This document shows positions 35,413 to 44,267 of a DNA stretch of 64,000 nucleotides, piece after piece; the stretch's first letter is position 1; the number at the start of each line of letters is the position of its first letter. The stretch spans positions 4,930,365-4,994,364 of the forward strand of contig NZ_CP095742.1 of NCBI RefSeq assembly GCF_023078495.1. The letters run 5' to 3'. The stretch is from Luteibacter aegosomatissinici. Lineage in GTDB: Bacteria > Pseudomonadota > Gammaproteobacteria > Xanthomonadales > Rhodanobacteraceae. Both the position numbers and the translations under genes were made by a program. Below the pieces are notes generated by a model. It was not told where the DNA came from and did not search any database. It worked only from the letters and a program-made list of their open reading frames with translations.

Positions 35413-36320
35413 GTCCGCGCGAGGCCGTCGAGGCCTTCCTGCGCCACTTCGCCGCCGAGCGGGCGCCCTCGGCGCATACGCTGGCCGCTTACCGGCGTGA
35501 TCTGGAAAAGCTGCTTCGGTTTATGGAAGCCGATGGCCTGGAGTCATTCGACGGCCTGAGTCCCGAGCGTCTGCGCACCATGATCGCGCGTGAGCACCGG
35601 GGAAGCGGCAAGGGCAAGAACGACGGCCTGCAACCCGCCAGCCTGCAGCGACTGCTTTCCGCCTGCCGCAGCCTGTTCCGCTACCTCAGCCGCGAAGGCC
35701 AGCTCGCACACGACCCCGCCGCCGCGGTACGGGGGCCCAAGGTCCGCCGCAAGTTACCCGTGGTGCTGGATGCCGATGAGGCCAAGGAACTGGTGGAAAC
35801 CAACCTGGGCGGCACCCTGGCCCCACGCGACAGCGCCATGATGGAACTGTTCTATTCCAGCGGGCTGCGCCTGGCTGAACTGTGTGGCCTGCGCTGGGGC
35901 GACCTGGACCTGGACGAGGGCCTGGTACGGGTGCTGGGCAAGGGCAACAAGACCCGCATCCTGCCGGTAGGTCGGTTTGCCATCGCGGCCTTGCGTGGCC
36001 TTGCCACGCTGGGCGGTGCCGGGCCGGAGATGGCCGTGTTCAAAGGCCGCGAGGGCGGCCCGATCAGTCCCCGAACCGTGCAGGCCCGGTTGGCCAAGCT
36101 ATCGAGCGGCCATGCGAAGCGGGTGCATCCCCACATGCTTCGTCACACGTTCGCGAGCCACATGCTGGAATCCTCGGGCGACCTTCGATCCGTCCAGGAG
36201 TTGCTCGGCCACGCCGATATCGCCACCACGCAGATCTACACCCACCTGGATTTCCAGCACCTGGCCAGGGTGTACGACGCCGCCCACCCGCGGGCGAAGC
36301 GAAAGACGACAAAGCCCTGA
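35409..36320 (+). CDS. xerC: tyrosine recombinase XerC
   Basis: A 303-residue site-specific recombinase with an N-terminal core-binding domain ([23 protein letters not shown]). The catalytic set is present: Arg154 in [14 protein letters not shown]-x-L-R-H in [14 protein letters not shown], and Tyr in TTQIYTHLD. With XerD it resolves chromosome dimers at dif. Starts with GTG overlapping the DUF484 stop, so translation is coupled. Confidence 0.95.
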   Translation: MSPREAVEAFLRHFAAERAPSAHTLAAYRRDLEKLLRFMEADGLESFDGLSPERLRTMIAREHRGSGKGKNDGLQPASLQRLLSACRSLFRYLSREGQLAHDPAAAVRGPKVRRKLPVVLDADEAKELVETNLGGTLAPRDSAMMELFYSSGLRLAELCGLRWGDLDLDEGLVRVLGKGNKTRILPVGRFAIAALRGLATLGGAGPEMAVFKGREGGPISPRTVQARLAKLSSGHAKRVHPHMLRHTFASHMLESSGDLRSVQELLGHADIATTQIYTHLDFQHLARVYDAAHPRAKRKTTKP

Positions 36321-36388
36321 GGCACGCGCCGGGCTTGGTTGGCGGGCGCGGCGGCCCCATTTCTGCGGTCTCCCACAAGGAATCCCCC

Positions 36389-36922
36389 ATGGAATCGATG
36401 CACGCAACGACCATCGTCTGCGTCCGCCGCGGCGACAAGGTCGTCATCGGCAGCGACGGCCAGGTCACCCTTGGCAACACCGTCATGAAGTCGAACGCCC
36501 GCAAGGTGCGCCGCCTGGGCAAGGGCGACGTGCTGGCCGGGTTCGCCGGCGCCACTGCCGATGCCTTCACGCTCTTCGAGCTGTTCGAGGAGAAGCTGGT
36601 CAAGCACGGCTACAACCTCACCCGCGCCGCCGTGGAAATGGCCAAGGAATGGCGCACCGACCGCCGGCTGGGCCGCCTCGAGGCCATGCTGGCCGTGGCC
36701 GACAAGGAAGCCTCGCTCATCCTCTCCGGCAACGGCGACGTGCTCGAACCCGAGCACGGCCTGATCGCCATCGGTTCCGGTGGCCCCTACGCGCAGTCCG
36801 CCGCGCTGGCCCTGCTGGAGAATACCGATATGGATGCCCGCACGATCGCCGAAAAAGCGCTCAAGATCGCTGGCGATATCTGCATCTATACCAATCACAA
36901 CGTTTCGATCGAAGAGCTCTGA
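36389..36922 (+). CDS. hslV: ATP-dependent protease subunit HslV
   Basis: A 177-residue proteasome-like peptidase. The catalytic Thr is in T-T-I-V-C-V-R-R after a short propeptide (MESMHA). Further motifs: [39 protein letters not shown] and AIGSGG. Forms a double ring with HslU. A later ATG (36398) would shorten the propeptide to MHA. Confidence 0.95.
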   Translation: MESMHATTIVCVRRGDKVVIGSDGQVTLGNTVMKSNARKVRRLGKGDVLAGFAGATADAFTLFELFEEKLVKHGYNLTRAAVEMAKEWRTDRRLGRLEAMLAVADKEASLILSGNGDVLEPEHGLIAIGSGGPYAQSAALALLENTDMDARTIAEKALKIAGDICIYTNHNVSIEEL

Positions 36923-36926
36923 GCCG

Positions 36927-38264
36927 ATGTCTGAACTGACTCCCCGCGAAATCGTCAACGAACTCGACCGCTACATCGTCGGCCAGCAGGACGCGAAGCG
37001 CGCCGTGGCCATCGCCTTGCGCAACCGGTGGCGCCGCATGCAGCTGGAACCGGGCATGCGCGAAGAGGTCACCCCGAAAAACATCCTGATGATCGGCCCT
37101 ACCGGCGTGGGCAAGACCGAAATCGCCCGCCGCCTGGCCACACTGGCCAACGCGCCGTTCGTCAAGGTCGAGGCCACCAAGTTCACCGAAGTGGGCTATG
37201 TCGGCAAGGATGTGGAGTCGATCATCCGCGATCTTGCCGATGTCTCGTACAAGCTGGTCCGCGACCAGGCGAAGGGCCGCGTGGCGAGCCAGGCCGAGGA
37301 TGCCGCCGAGGATCGCCTGCTCGATGCCTTGCTGCCGCGACGCCAGCCCTCGGGCTGGGATGACACGGGTGCCTCTGCGCCGGCCATCGAGAACGACACC
37401 CGCCAGAAGCTGCGCAAGCAGCTGCGCGAAGGTGCCCTGGATGATCGCGAGATCGAGCTGGATTTCGCCATGAACGTGGGCGTGGAAATCATGACCCCGC
37501 CGGGCATGGAGGAGATGAGCCAGCAGCTGGGCAAGATGTTCCAGAACCTGGGCGGCCAGAAGTCGCAGAAGCGGAAGATGACCATCCGCCAGGCCCGCCC
37601 GCTGCTGATCGAGGAAGAAGCCGGCAAGCTGATCAACGACGACGAACTGCGCACCCGCGCCGTGGATAGCGCCGAGCAGAACGGCATCGTCTTCATCGAC
37701 GAGATCGACAAGGTGGCCCAGCGCTCCGAATGGGGCGGCGCCGGCGTCAGCCGCGAGGGCGTGCAGCGCGACCTGCTGCCGCTGGTCGAGGGGTCCACCG
37801 TCTCGACCAAGTACGGCCCGATCAAGACCGACCACATCCTGTTTATCGCGTCGGGCGCATTCTCGCTGGCCAAGCCCTCCGACCTGATCCCCGAACTGCA
37901 GGGCCGCCTGCCCATCCGCGTGGAGCTGAACGCGCTTTCCGTGGACGATTTCAAGCGAATCTTGCGCGAGCCGAACAACGCGCTGACCAAGCAATATGTT
38001 GCACTGCTCAATACCGAGGGCGTGTCCCTGGACTTCACCGACACGGGCGTGGACCGCCTTGCCGACGTGGCCTTCCAGGTCAACGAGCGGACCGAGAACA
38101 TCGGGGCGCGGCGCCTGCATACGGTCATGGAGCGCCTGCTGGAGCGGATCTCGTTCGAAGCAGCTGACAAATCCGGCGAAAAATACGTGATCGACGCCGA
38201 ATATGTCGATAAAAACCTGTCTTCGCTCGTGAAGGACGAGGACCTCAGCCGTTACATCCTGTGA
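36927..38264 (+). CDS. hslU: HslU, ATPase subunit of the HslUV protease
   Basis: A 445-residue AAA+ unfoldase: Walker [14 protein letters not shown], the I-domain (about 110-240), Walker [12 protein letters not shown], and the C-terminal RYIL tail which inserts into HslV. Starts 4 bases after hslV. Confidence 0.96.
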   Translation: MSELTPREIVNELDRYIVGQQDAKRAVAIALRNRWRRMQLEPGMREEVTPKNILMIGPTGVGKTEIARRLATLANAPFVKVEATKFTEVGYVGKDVESIIRDLADVSYKLVRDQAKGRVASQAEDAAEDRLLDALLPRRQPSGWDDTGASAPAIENDTRQKLRKQLREGALDDREIELDFAMNVGVEIMTPPGMEEMSQQLGKMFQNLGGQKSQKRKMTIRQARPLLIEEEAGKLINDDELRTRAVDSAEQNGIVFIDEIDKVAQRSEWGGAGVSREGVQRDLLPLVEGSTVSTKYGPIKTDHILFIASGAFSLAKPSDLIPELQGRLPIRVELNALSVDDFKRILREPNNALTKQYVALLNTEGVSLDFTDTGVDRLADVAFQVNERTENIGARRLHTVMERLLERISFEAADKSGEKYVIDAEYVDKNLSSLVKDEDLSRYIL

Positions 38265-38318
38265 ACTTACATCCTCTGAACATTGAAGGATGGTCCCTCC
38301 GGTAACATATTGACCACT

Positions 38319-38936
38319 ATGGGCAAGGTTATCCAACTCAAAACGAACGGCCAGCGTGCGTCCCTGCGTGAAGCGCAGGACAGCGGCCAGCTCGTTCGTA
38401 TCTGGCGCGACGAACTCGAACACGGCAGCTTCTGCGGCTACGTGGGCGGGGTCGGCCGCGAGTTCTTCCTTTTGTGGGTCATCGGCGACGGTGTCAGCTA
38501 CGACGGCATGTACATCATGCGGCACCGCGACATCTCCGAATTCGAGGCACCGGACAAGCACGCCGGCTTCCTCGAGAAGGCGCTCGCCCTGAAAGGCATC
38601 GCCCCGACGCCGCCGGCCGATTTCCCCCTGGATGACATCACCCAGGTGGTGAAGGCAGCCGCCGCGCACGCGCCGGTCATCGGCGTGCACGTGGATAGCG
38701 AGGACGAGGCAGAGGTCTGCTACATCGGCCGCCTGGTCAGCGTGGACGATGATGGCTTCAACATGCAGGAAATCACCCCCGATGCGGAATGGCTGCGCGA
38801 GCCGTCGTTCTTCTCGTGGGATGAGGTCTCCACGGTGAGCATGGAAGACGCCTACGCCACCTCGCTCCTGGCCGTGGCCGGCGATCCGCCGCCGCTGGAG
38901 CAGGGCACGGGTGGTGGCTTCGGCCACGCGCCCTGA
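38319..38936 (+). CDS. unknown conserved-context protein with two beta-rich repeats
   Basis: A 205-residue acidic protein I do not recognise. Two segments look alike: SFCGYVGGVGREFFLLWVIGD...MRHRDISEFE (about 35-75) and CYIGRLVSVDDDGFNMQEITPDAEW...FSWDEVSTVSM (about 135-170), suggesting two small beta-barrel (Sm- or SH3-like) units. I prefer the ATG at 38319 over the TTG at 38283. Probably in the hslVU transcript. Confidence 0.65.
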   Translation: MGKVIQLKTNGQRASLREAQDSGQLVRIWRDELEHGSFCGYVGGVGREFFLLWVIGDGVSYDGMYIMRHRDISEFEAPDKHAGFLEKALALKGIAPTPPADFPLDDITQVVKAAAAHAPVIGVHVDSEDEAEVCYIGRLVSVDDDGFNMQEITPDAEWLREPSFFSWDEVSTVSMEDAYATSLLAVAGDPPPLEQGTGGGFGHAP

Positions 38937-38958
38937 TCTCAGACGATTCGATCTCTTT

Positions 38959-39054
38959 GTAGGAGCGCACCCTGTGCGCGATGCAGTTCGCGGTGACGCC
39001 ACAGGACCTGTTGCCTGATCGCGAAAAGATGTCGCCCACAGGGTGGGCTCCTAC
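38959..39054. repeat. inverted pair of REP elements of the CACCCTGTG family
   Basis: Left copy GTAGGAGCGCACCCTGTGCG from 38959, right copy reverse, CGCCCACAGGGTGGGCTCCT then AC, ending at 39054. Same length and spacing as the pairs at 31237 and 56123. Confidence 0.85.
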
Positions 39055-39071
39055 CTGGCTCCAAGGCTCCA

Positions 39072-39425
39072 ATGAACCGCCCGCGCCCCCTCGATATCAC
39101 CCTGCACCAGGCCTCGCGCGTCCTCGAGGTCAGTTTCGATAACGGCGAGCATTTCCGGCTGCCCTACGAATACCTGCGGGTGAACTCACCCAGTGCCGAG
39201 GTGCAAGGCCACGGCAAGGGCCAGAAGGTGCTGGTGGCGGGCAAGAGAGATGTTGGCGTCACCGCCATCGAGCCCACCGGCCACTACGGCATCCTCATTC
39301 GCTTCGACGACGGCCACGCGACCGGCATCTTCGGTTGGGACACGCTGTACGACCTCGGCCGCACCCACGACACCGTGTGGCCCGCCTACCTCGCCGAGCT
39401 CGAGGCCAAGGGCCTTTCCCGCTGA
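39072..39425 (+). CDS. DUF971-family protein
   Basis: A 117-residue protein with the DUF971 pattern: LEVSFDNGEHFRLPYEYLRVNSPSAEVQGHG, then IEPTGHYGILIRFDDGHATGIFGWDTLYDLG. The fold resembles the N-terminal domain of gamma-butyrobetaine hydroxylase; some members function with iron-sulphur or ubiquinone pathways. Commonly found between hslU and ubiE, though ubiE is not seen here. Confidence 0.88.
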   Translation: MNRPRPLDITLHQASRVLEVSFDNGEHFRLPYEYLRVNSPSAEVQGHGKGQKVLVAGKRDVGVTAIEPTGHYGILIRFDDGHATGIFGWDTLYDLGRTHDTVWPAYLAELEAKGLSR

Positions 39426-39471
39426 TGAAAGCATGCGCATGAAAGCATCGTGCGCAGCCAGGGCGTATATT
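39425..39471 (+). promoter_or_regulatory. probable promoter region of the ribose operon with a 14-base direct repeat
   Basis: ATGAAAGCAT occurs at 39425-39434 and again at 39439-39448, a 14-base period. An extended -10-like GCGTATATT (TATATT at 39466-39471) follows, about 45 bases before rbsK. No clear -35 is present, so an activator or repressor may bind the repeats. Confidence 0.35.
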
Positions 39472-39515
39472 TGCGCGCCATCCCCATTCCGGTCCCCCCA
39501 ACGGAGCCTCGTGGC

Positions 39516-40412
39516 ATGACGCGAATTGTTGTCGTCGGCAGCATCAACATGGACCTGGTCACCCTGGCCCCCCGCTTTGTCGGCCCGGGCGAGACCATCA
39601 CCGGTGATCGCTTCCTCACTATCCCGGGCGGCAAGGGCGCCAATCAGGCCGTCGCCGCGGCCCGCCTCGGCGCGCAGGTGGCCATGGTCGGCAACATAGG
39701 CGATGACGCGTTCGGCCAGTCGCTGTATGACGGGCTGAAGGCAGAAGGCATCGATGTCAGCCACGTCACGCGCATTGAAGGCATTGGCAGCGGCACAGCG
39801 TCCATTACCGTGGCCGGTGGCGAGAACCAGATTGTCGTCGTGCCCGCCGCGAACGGTCGCGTCACGCCCGCGCAGGTGGAAGCCGCGCGCGATCTGATCC
39901 GCGGCGCGGATGCCTTGCTGGTCCAGCTCGAAATTCCTCTCGATGCCGTCGAAGCCACGCTGCGCATCGCGCACGACGAGGGCGTGCCCGTCATCCTGAA
40001 CCCGGCGCCCGCACAAAAGCTGCCGCTTGAGTGGCTGAAGCAGGTGCGCTTCATCACGCCGAACCAGCACGAGCTAGCGATGGTGCTCGGTGCGCCGGCG
40101 GATACCGATTTCCGTGAACTGATGCGTCAGGCACCCTGCCCGGTCGTGCTGACCCGTGGCGAGGATGGCGCATGGTTCCGTGACAAGGACGACGAGCCGC
40201 GCCACCAGGCCGGTTTCAAGGTCGACGCGGTGGATAGCACCGGCGCCGGTGACACGTTCAACGCCGCCCTCGCGGTGTACCTCGCCGAGGGCCTGGATGT
40301 CGCGGTGCGCAAGGCCTGCGCCACCGCCGCCATCGCCGTATCCCGGCTGGGTGCACAGGGCGGCATGCCGCGCGCTGATGAAGTGGCGGCATTCCTGGAG
40401 AGCCATCCATGA
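39516..40412 (+). CDS. rbsK: ribokinase
   Basis: A 298-residue PfkB-family kinase: N-terminal VVVGSINMDLV, GGKGANQAVAAARLG, the C-terminal anion-hole and base DSTGAGDTFNAALAVYLAEG with catalytic Asp. Phosphorylates ribose on entry. First gene of an operon; its stop overlaps rbsD (ATGA). Confidence 0.94.
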   Translation: MTRIVVVGSINMDLVTLAPRFVGPGETITGDRFLTIPGGKGANQAVAAARLGAQVAMVGNIGDDAFGQSLYDGLKAEGIDVSHVTRIEGIGSGTASITVAGGENQIVVVPAANGRVTPAQVEAARDLIRGADALLVQLEIPLDAVEATLRIAHDEGVPVILNPAPAQKLPLEWLKQVRFITPNQHELAMVLGAPADTDFRELMRQAPCPVVLTRGEDGAWFRDKDDEPRHQAGFKVDAVDSTGAGDTFNAALAVYLAEGLDVAVRKACATAAIAVSRLGAQGGMPRADEVAAFLESHP

Positions 40413-40807
40413 GACGTAGCGGCCTGCTGCACGCCGACCTCAACCGCATCATTGCCGCCATGGGCCATACCGATACCCTCGTGATCGGTGACGTGGGCTT
40501 GCCCGTGCCCCACGGCGTGCCATGCATCGATCTTGCCGTGCTGCCCGGTACTCCCGCGTTCGCTACCGTCTTCGATGCCGTGTTCGCCGAACTGGCCGTG
40601 GAGCACGCCACCATCGCCAGCGAAGTGCATGCGCACAACCCGGCGATGGTCGCGCTGAAGACGCGGCTGGAAGAGGGCGGTGTACCGGTCGACGAGCTGT
40701 CTCACGACGATTTCAAGGCGGCCACGCACCGTGCGGTGGCCGTGGTGCGCACCGGCGAAACCTCGCCCTACGCCAACATCATCCTGCACGCCGGCGTGAC
40801 CTTCTGA
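40409..40807 (+). CDS. rbsD: D-ribose pyranase
   Basis: A 132-residue protein of RbsD length. It starts MRRSGLLHADLNRIIAAMGHTD with the catalytic His, and LPVPHGVPCIDLAVLPGTP follows. It equilibrates ribose ring forms to speed use by RbsK. Overlaps rbsK and rbsA by shared start/stop bases. Confidence 0.94.
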   Translation: MRRSGLLHADLNRIIAAMGHTDTLVIGDVGLPVPHGVPCIDLAVLPGTPAFATVFDAVFAELAVEHATIASEVHAHNPAMVALKTRLEEGGVPVDELSHDDFKAATHRAVAVVRTGETSPYANIILHAGVTF

Positions 40808-42288
40808 TGGCCGCGCCGCTCGTCAGGATGCACGACATCCACAAGGCCTTCGGCCCGGTGAAGGTGCTCGAAGGCGTGGACTTCGAACTGCTCGCCGGCG
40901 AAGTGCACGCCCTGATGGGTGAGAACGGCGCCGGCAAATCCACCTTGATGAAGATCCTGACGGGCATCTATGCGCCCGACCAGGGATCCATCGAGGTCGA
41001 TGGCCAGCCGGTGTCGATCACCTCGCCCGCCGATGCCGAGAAGTACGGCATCGCGATCATCCACCAGGAATTGAACCTGATTCCTGCGCTCAGCATTTCC
41101 GACAACCTGTTCCTGGGTCGCGAAGTGCACCGCTTTGGCCTGCTCAATCGCAAGGCCATGGATAAACGCGCGAAGGAATGGCTCGATCGCGTCGGCATGA
41201 CCAAGCTCGACCCGGCGACGCGTATCGAACGCTTGTCCGTTGGCCAGCAGCAGATGGTCGAAATCGCCCGCGCGCTCGGCCAGAAGGCTCGCGTACTAAT
41301 CATGGATGAGCCGACCGCCGCGCTCACCGAGAGCGAAACCACCACGCTGTTCAAGCTGATCCGCGAGCTGCGTGAGCAGGGCACCGGCATCGTCTACGTG
41401 TCGCACCGCATGGAAGAGATCTTTGCGCTGTGCGATCGCATCTCCATCCTGCGCGATGGTCAGTTCGTCGGCACGCGCGATGTACCCGGCCTGGCCTTCG
41501 ATGAGGTCGTGAAGATGATGGTCGGGCGCACGCTGGATGCGCGCTACCCGACGCGCACACCAAACATCGGTGATGTCCGCCTGAAGGTGGAACACGTCGG
41601 CGGTGGCATGGTGAAAGACATCAGCTTCGACCTGCATGCGGGCGAAGTGCTTGGCGTCGCCGGTCTGCTTGGCGCAGGCCGTACCGAGATGGCCCGCCTG
41701 CTGTTCGGCCTGGACAAACTGGAAACCGGCAAGGTCACGCTCGACGGCAAGGTGGTGACACCGAAATCGCCCAGCGAAGCGATCCACGCCGGCTTCGGTT
41801 TCGTTACTGAAGACCGCAAGGCGCAGGGCCTCGTGCTCGACATGAGCCTGCGCGAAAACGTGAGCCTGCCGAAGGTGCCCGCGCATGCCGGCCTGGTCGA
41901 TCGTGGCTTCGAAAAGAAGCAAACCTCCGGCCTCATCGACGCGCTGAAGATCCGCACGCGCGACATGGAGCTGGATGTGCGCGCGCTGTCCGGCGGCAAC
42001 CAGCAGAAGGTGGTGCTGGCCAAGTGGCTGGCCCTCAAGCCGCGCGTTCTTATCCTCGACGAACCAACCCGCGGCGTGGACGTGGGTGGCAAGGCCGAGA
42101 TCTACCACATCATCAATCAACTCGCGGAGCAGGGCGTGGCGATCCTCATGATCTCCTCGGAATTGCCGGAAGTGCTCGCCATGAGCGATCGCATCCTGGT
42201 GATGCACGAGGGCCATGCGACCGCCCTGCTTGATGCCCACGGCGCCACCCAGGAAGCCGTGATGACCGCCGCGACCGGAGGCAAGTGA
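40807..42288 (+). CDS. rbsA: ribose ABC transporter ATP-binding protein
   Basis: A 493-residue tandem ATPase: first Walker A GENGAGKSTLMK, signature LSVGQQQMVEIARAL, and second domain with GLLGAGRTEMARL and LSGGNQQKVVLAKWL. Powers ribose import through RbsC. Start overlaps rbsD stop (TGATG). Confidence 0.95.
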   Translation: MAAPLVRMHDIHKAFGPVKVLEGVDFELLAGEVHALMGENGAGKSTLMKILTGIYAPDQGSIEVDGQPVSITSPADAEKYGIAIIHQELNLIPALSISDNLFLGREVHRFGLLNRKAMDKRAKEWLDRVGMTKLDPATRIERLSVGQQQMVEIARALGQKARVLIMDEPTAALTESETTTLFKLIRELREQGTGIVYVSHRMEEIFALCDRISILRDGQFVGTRDVPGLAFDEVVKMMVGRTLDARYPTRTPNIGDVRLKVEHVGGGMVKDISFDLHAGEVLGVAGLLGAGRTEMARLLFGLDKLETGKVTLDGKVVTPKSPSEAIHAGFGFVTEDRKAQGLVLDMSLRENVSLPKVPAHAGLVDRGFEKKQTSGLIDALKIRTRDMELDVRALSGGNQQKVVLAKWLALKPRVLILDEPTRGVDVGGKAEIYHIINQLAEQGVAILMISSELPEVLAMSDRILVMHEGHATALLDAHGATQEAVMTAATGGK

Positions 42289-42289
42289 C

Positions 42290-43234
42290 ATGACGCTGCA
42301 AATGAACTGGAGCCGGGCAAGCACGTTGCTCCAGCGCCTCGGATCGGTGATCGGGCTGGTCCTTCTCTTCATCGTGCTTTCGGTGATGAGCCCTGACTTC
42401 CTCACCACGGGTAACCTGCTGACCGTATTGCGACAGGTCTCGATCAACGCATTGATCGCGTTCGGCATGACCTTCGTGATCCTGGCCGGCGGTATCGACC
42501 TGTCGGTCGGTGCGATCCTCGCGTTCACCGGCGCCATCACAGCGGGCCTGATGGCGAGCGGCCACGGCATCGTGCTCAGCGTCGGCGCGGGCCTCGGCCT
42601 GGGCCTCATCCTTGGCATGGTCAACGGCGTGCTGGTGTCCTGGGGCAAGGTGGCACCGTTCATCGCCACGCTGGGCACGCTCACACTGCTGCGCGGCCTC
42701 ACGCTCTCATACACGCAGGGCAGCCCCATCCCGGTGACGAACCAGAGCTTCGCCCTGGTCGGTGGCGGCTACGTCGCCAACCTCGTGCCCCTGCCGGTGA
42801 TCTGGATGTTCATCGCCTTCGTCGTCTGCGGCTTCCTGCTGCGCGGCACGGTGTTCGGCCGCCATGTGGTGGCCATCGGTGGTAACGAAGAGGCGGCGCG
42901 GCTTTCCGGCGTACGCATCGCACCGATGAAGATCGCCATTTATGGTCTCTCTGGCCTTCTCTCCGCATTCGCGGGCATCGTGCTGACATCGCGCCTGTAT
43001 TCGGCGCAGGCCACGGCGGGCCAGGGTTACGAGCTGGATGCGATCGCTGCGGTGGTGCTTGGTGGCACCAGCCTGGCCGGCGGCCGCGGCTGGCTATTCG
43101 GCACGCTGATCGGCGCGCTGCTTATCGGTTTCCTGAACAACGGCCTCAACCTGCTGGGCGTAAGCTCTTTCTACCAGCAGGTGGTTAAGGGCATCGTTAT
43201 CCTGATCGCCGTCCTGCTCGACAGGCGGCAGTGA
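42290..43234 (+). CDS. rbsC: ribose ABC transporter permease
   Basis: A 314-residue membrane protein with the family motif FVILAGGIDLSVGAIL and the ATPase-contact region GNEEAARLSGVRI; 8 to 10 membrane segments. Starts 1 base after the rbsA stop. Confidence 0.95.
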   Translation: MTLQMNWSRASTLLQRLGSVIGLVLLFIVLSVMSPDFLTTGNLLTVLRQVSINALIAFGMTFVILAGGIDLSVGAILAFTGAITAGLMASGHGIVLSVGAGLGLGLILGMVNGVLVSWGKVAPFIATLGTLTLLRGLTLSYTQGSPIPVTNQSFALVGGGYVANLVPLPVIWMFIAFVVCGFLLRGTVFGRHVVAIGGNEEAARLSGVRIAPMKIAIYGLSGLLSAFAGIVLTSRLYSAQATAGQGYELDAIAAVVLGGTSLAGGRGWLFGTLIGALLIGFLNNGLNLLGVSSFYQQVVKGIVILIAVLLDRRQ

Positions 43235-43254
43235 ACACCACGAGGGAACACACC

Positions 43255-44190
43255 ATGCGCAAACTTACTTTCCTCGCCGCGGCAGCGGCCACCCTCCTTG
43301 CCGCGTGCTCGCAGCAGGGCCCGGGCGAATCCGCACCAGCGGCAGGTTCGACTGCCGGCGGCGCGGCGGCGGGCGGCAAGCCAGTCATCGGCCTTGCCCT
43401 GTCCACCCAGAACAACCCGTTCTTCGTCGAGCTGAAGGATGGCGCGCAGAAGGCCGCCGATGCATCCGGCGTGCAGCTGGTGGTGGTCGATGCGCAGGAT
43501 GATCCGGCGCGCCAGATCTCTTCCGTGGAAGACCTGATCCAGAAGCGCGTGTCGGTGATCCTGCTGAACCCGACCGATTCCTCGGCGCTCGCCGGTGCCG
43601 TGCAGTCCGCGCAGCGCGCGAACATTCCGGTGATCACGCTTGATCGTGGCGTCGATGGCGCCGAAGTCGCCTCGCACATCGCTTCGGACAACATCGCCGG
43701 CGGCAAGATGGCGGCCGATTACCTGGCCAAGCAGCTCGGCGGCAAGGGCAACATCATCGAACTGCAGGGCGTCGCCGGCACCTCGGCGGCGCGTGAGCGC
43801 GGCAAGGGCTTCGACGATGAAATCGCCACGACCGGCATGAAGGTCGTTGCCCAGCAGCCGGCGAACTTCGACCGCGCGCAGGGCCTCTCGGTATCCGAGA
43901 ACCTGCTGCAGGGTAACAGCGACGTCCAGGCTATCTTCGCGCAGAACGATGAAATGGCCCTCGGCGCGGTGCAGGCCCTGGCTGGCAAGAACAAGAAGGT
44001 GCTGGTCGTCGGCTTCGATGGCACGCCTGATGGCAAGAAGGCCGTGCAGGATGGCCAGATGGCGGCCACCGTCGCCCAGCAGCCGGAAGAGATCGGCCGC
44101 CTGGGTGTCGAGACGGCGAAGAAGCTGGTGGACAAGCAGCCTGTGGATAAGTCGATCGCGGTGCCGTTGAAGCTCCTCACCAAGGAGTAA
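43255..44190 (+). CDS. rbsB: ribose-binding protein, predicted lipoprotein
   Basis: A 311-residue periplasmic-binding protein: GLALSTQNNPFFVELKDGAQKAA, VILLNPTDSSALAGAV, GFDGTPDGKKAVQDGQMAATVAQQP, all typical of RbsB. The N-terminus has a lipobox L-A-A-C at about residues 15-18 and an A/G-rich linker, so it seems lipid-anchored rather than free as in E. coli. The ATG at 43255 follows GAGGGA and is preferred to the GTG at 43231. Confidence 0.92.
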   Translation: MRKLTFLAAAAATLLAACSQQGPGESAPAAGSTAGGAAAGGKPVIGLALSTQNNPFFVELKDGAQKAADASGVQLVVVDAQDDPARQISSVEDLIQKRVSVILLNPTDSSALAGAVQSAQRANIPVITLDRGVDGAEVASHIASDNIAGGKMAADYLAKQLGGKGNIIELQGVAGTSAARERGKGFDDEIATTGMKVVAQQPANFDRAQGLSVSENLLQGNSDVQAIFAQNDEMALGAVQALAGKNKKVLVVGFDGTPDGKKAVQDGQMAATVAQQPEEIGRLGVETAKKLVDKQPVDKSIAVPLKLLTKE

Positions 44191-44206
44191 GCGGCACGCA
44201 AGTTGT

Positions 44207-44239
44207 AAAAGAAGCGGGCCTCACGGCCCGTTTTCTTTT
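44207..44239. terminator. bidirectional rho-independent terminator between rbsB and ftsK
   Basis: CGGGCC - TCAC - GGCCCG hairpin (44215-44230) followed by TTTTCTTTT on the plus strand. It is preceded by AAAAGAAG, which is a T-rich tail when read from the minus strand. It can therefore end both convergent transcripts. Confidence 0.85.
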
Positions 44240-44267
44240 GCCGCTACGTGTCATCCGCCCCCGCGTG

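Noticed and set aside
36861..39002. A 713-codon open frame on the minus strand across hslU and its neighbours
   Set aside because: It lies opposite hslU and the following gene; no domain recognised and composition is that of a shadow frame.
43231..43254. Longer RbsB starting at the GTG at 43231
   Set aside because: The ATG at 43255 follows GAGGGA and starts a standard lipoprotein signal; the extension would put charged residues before it.
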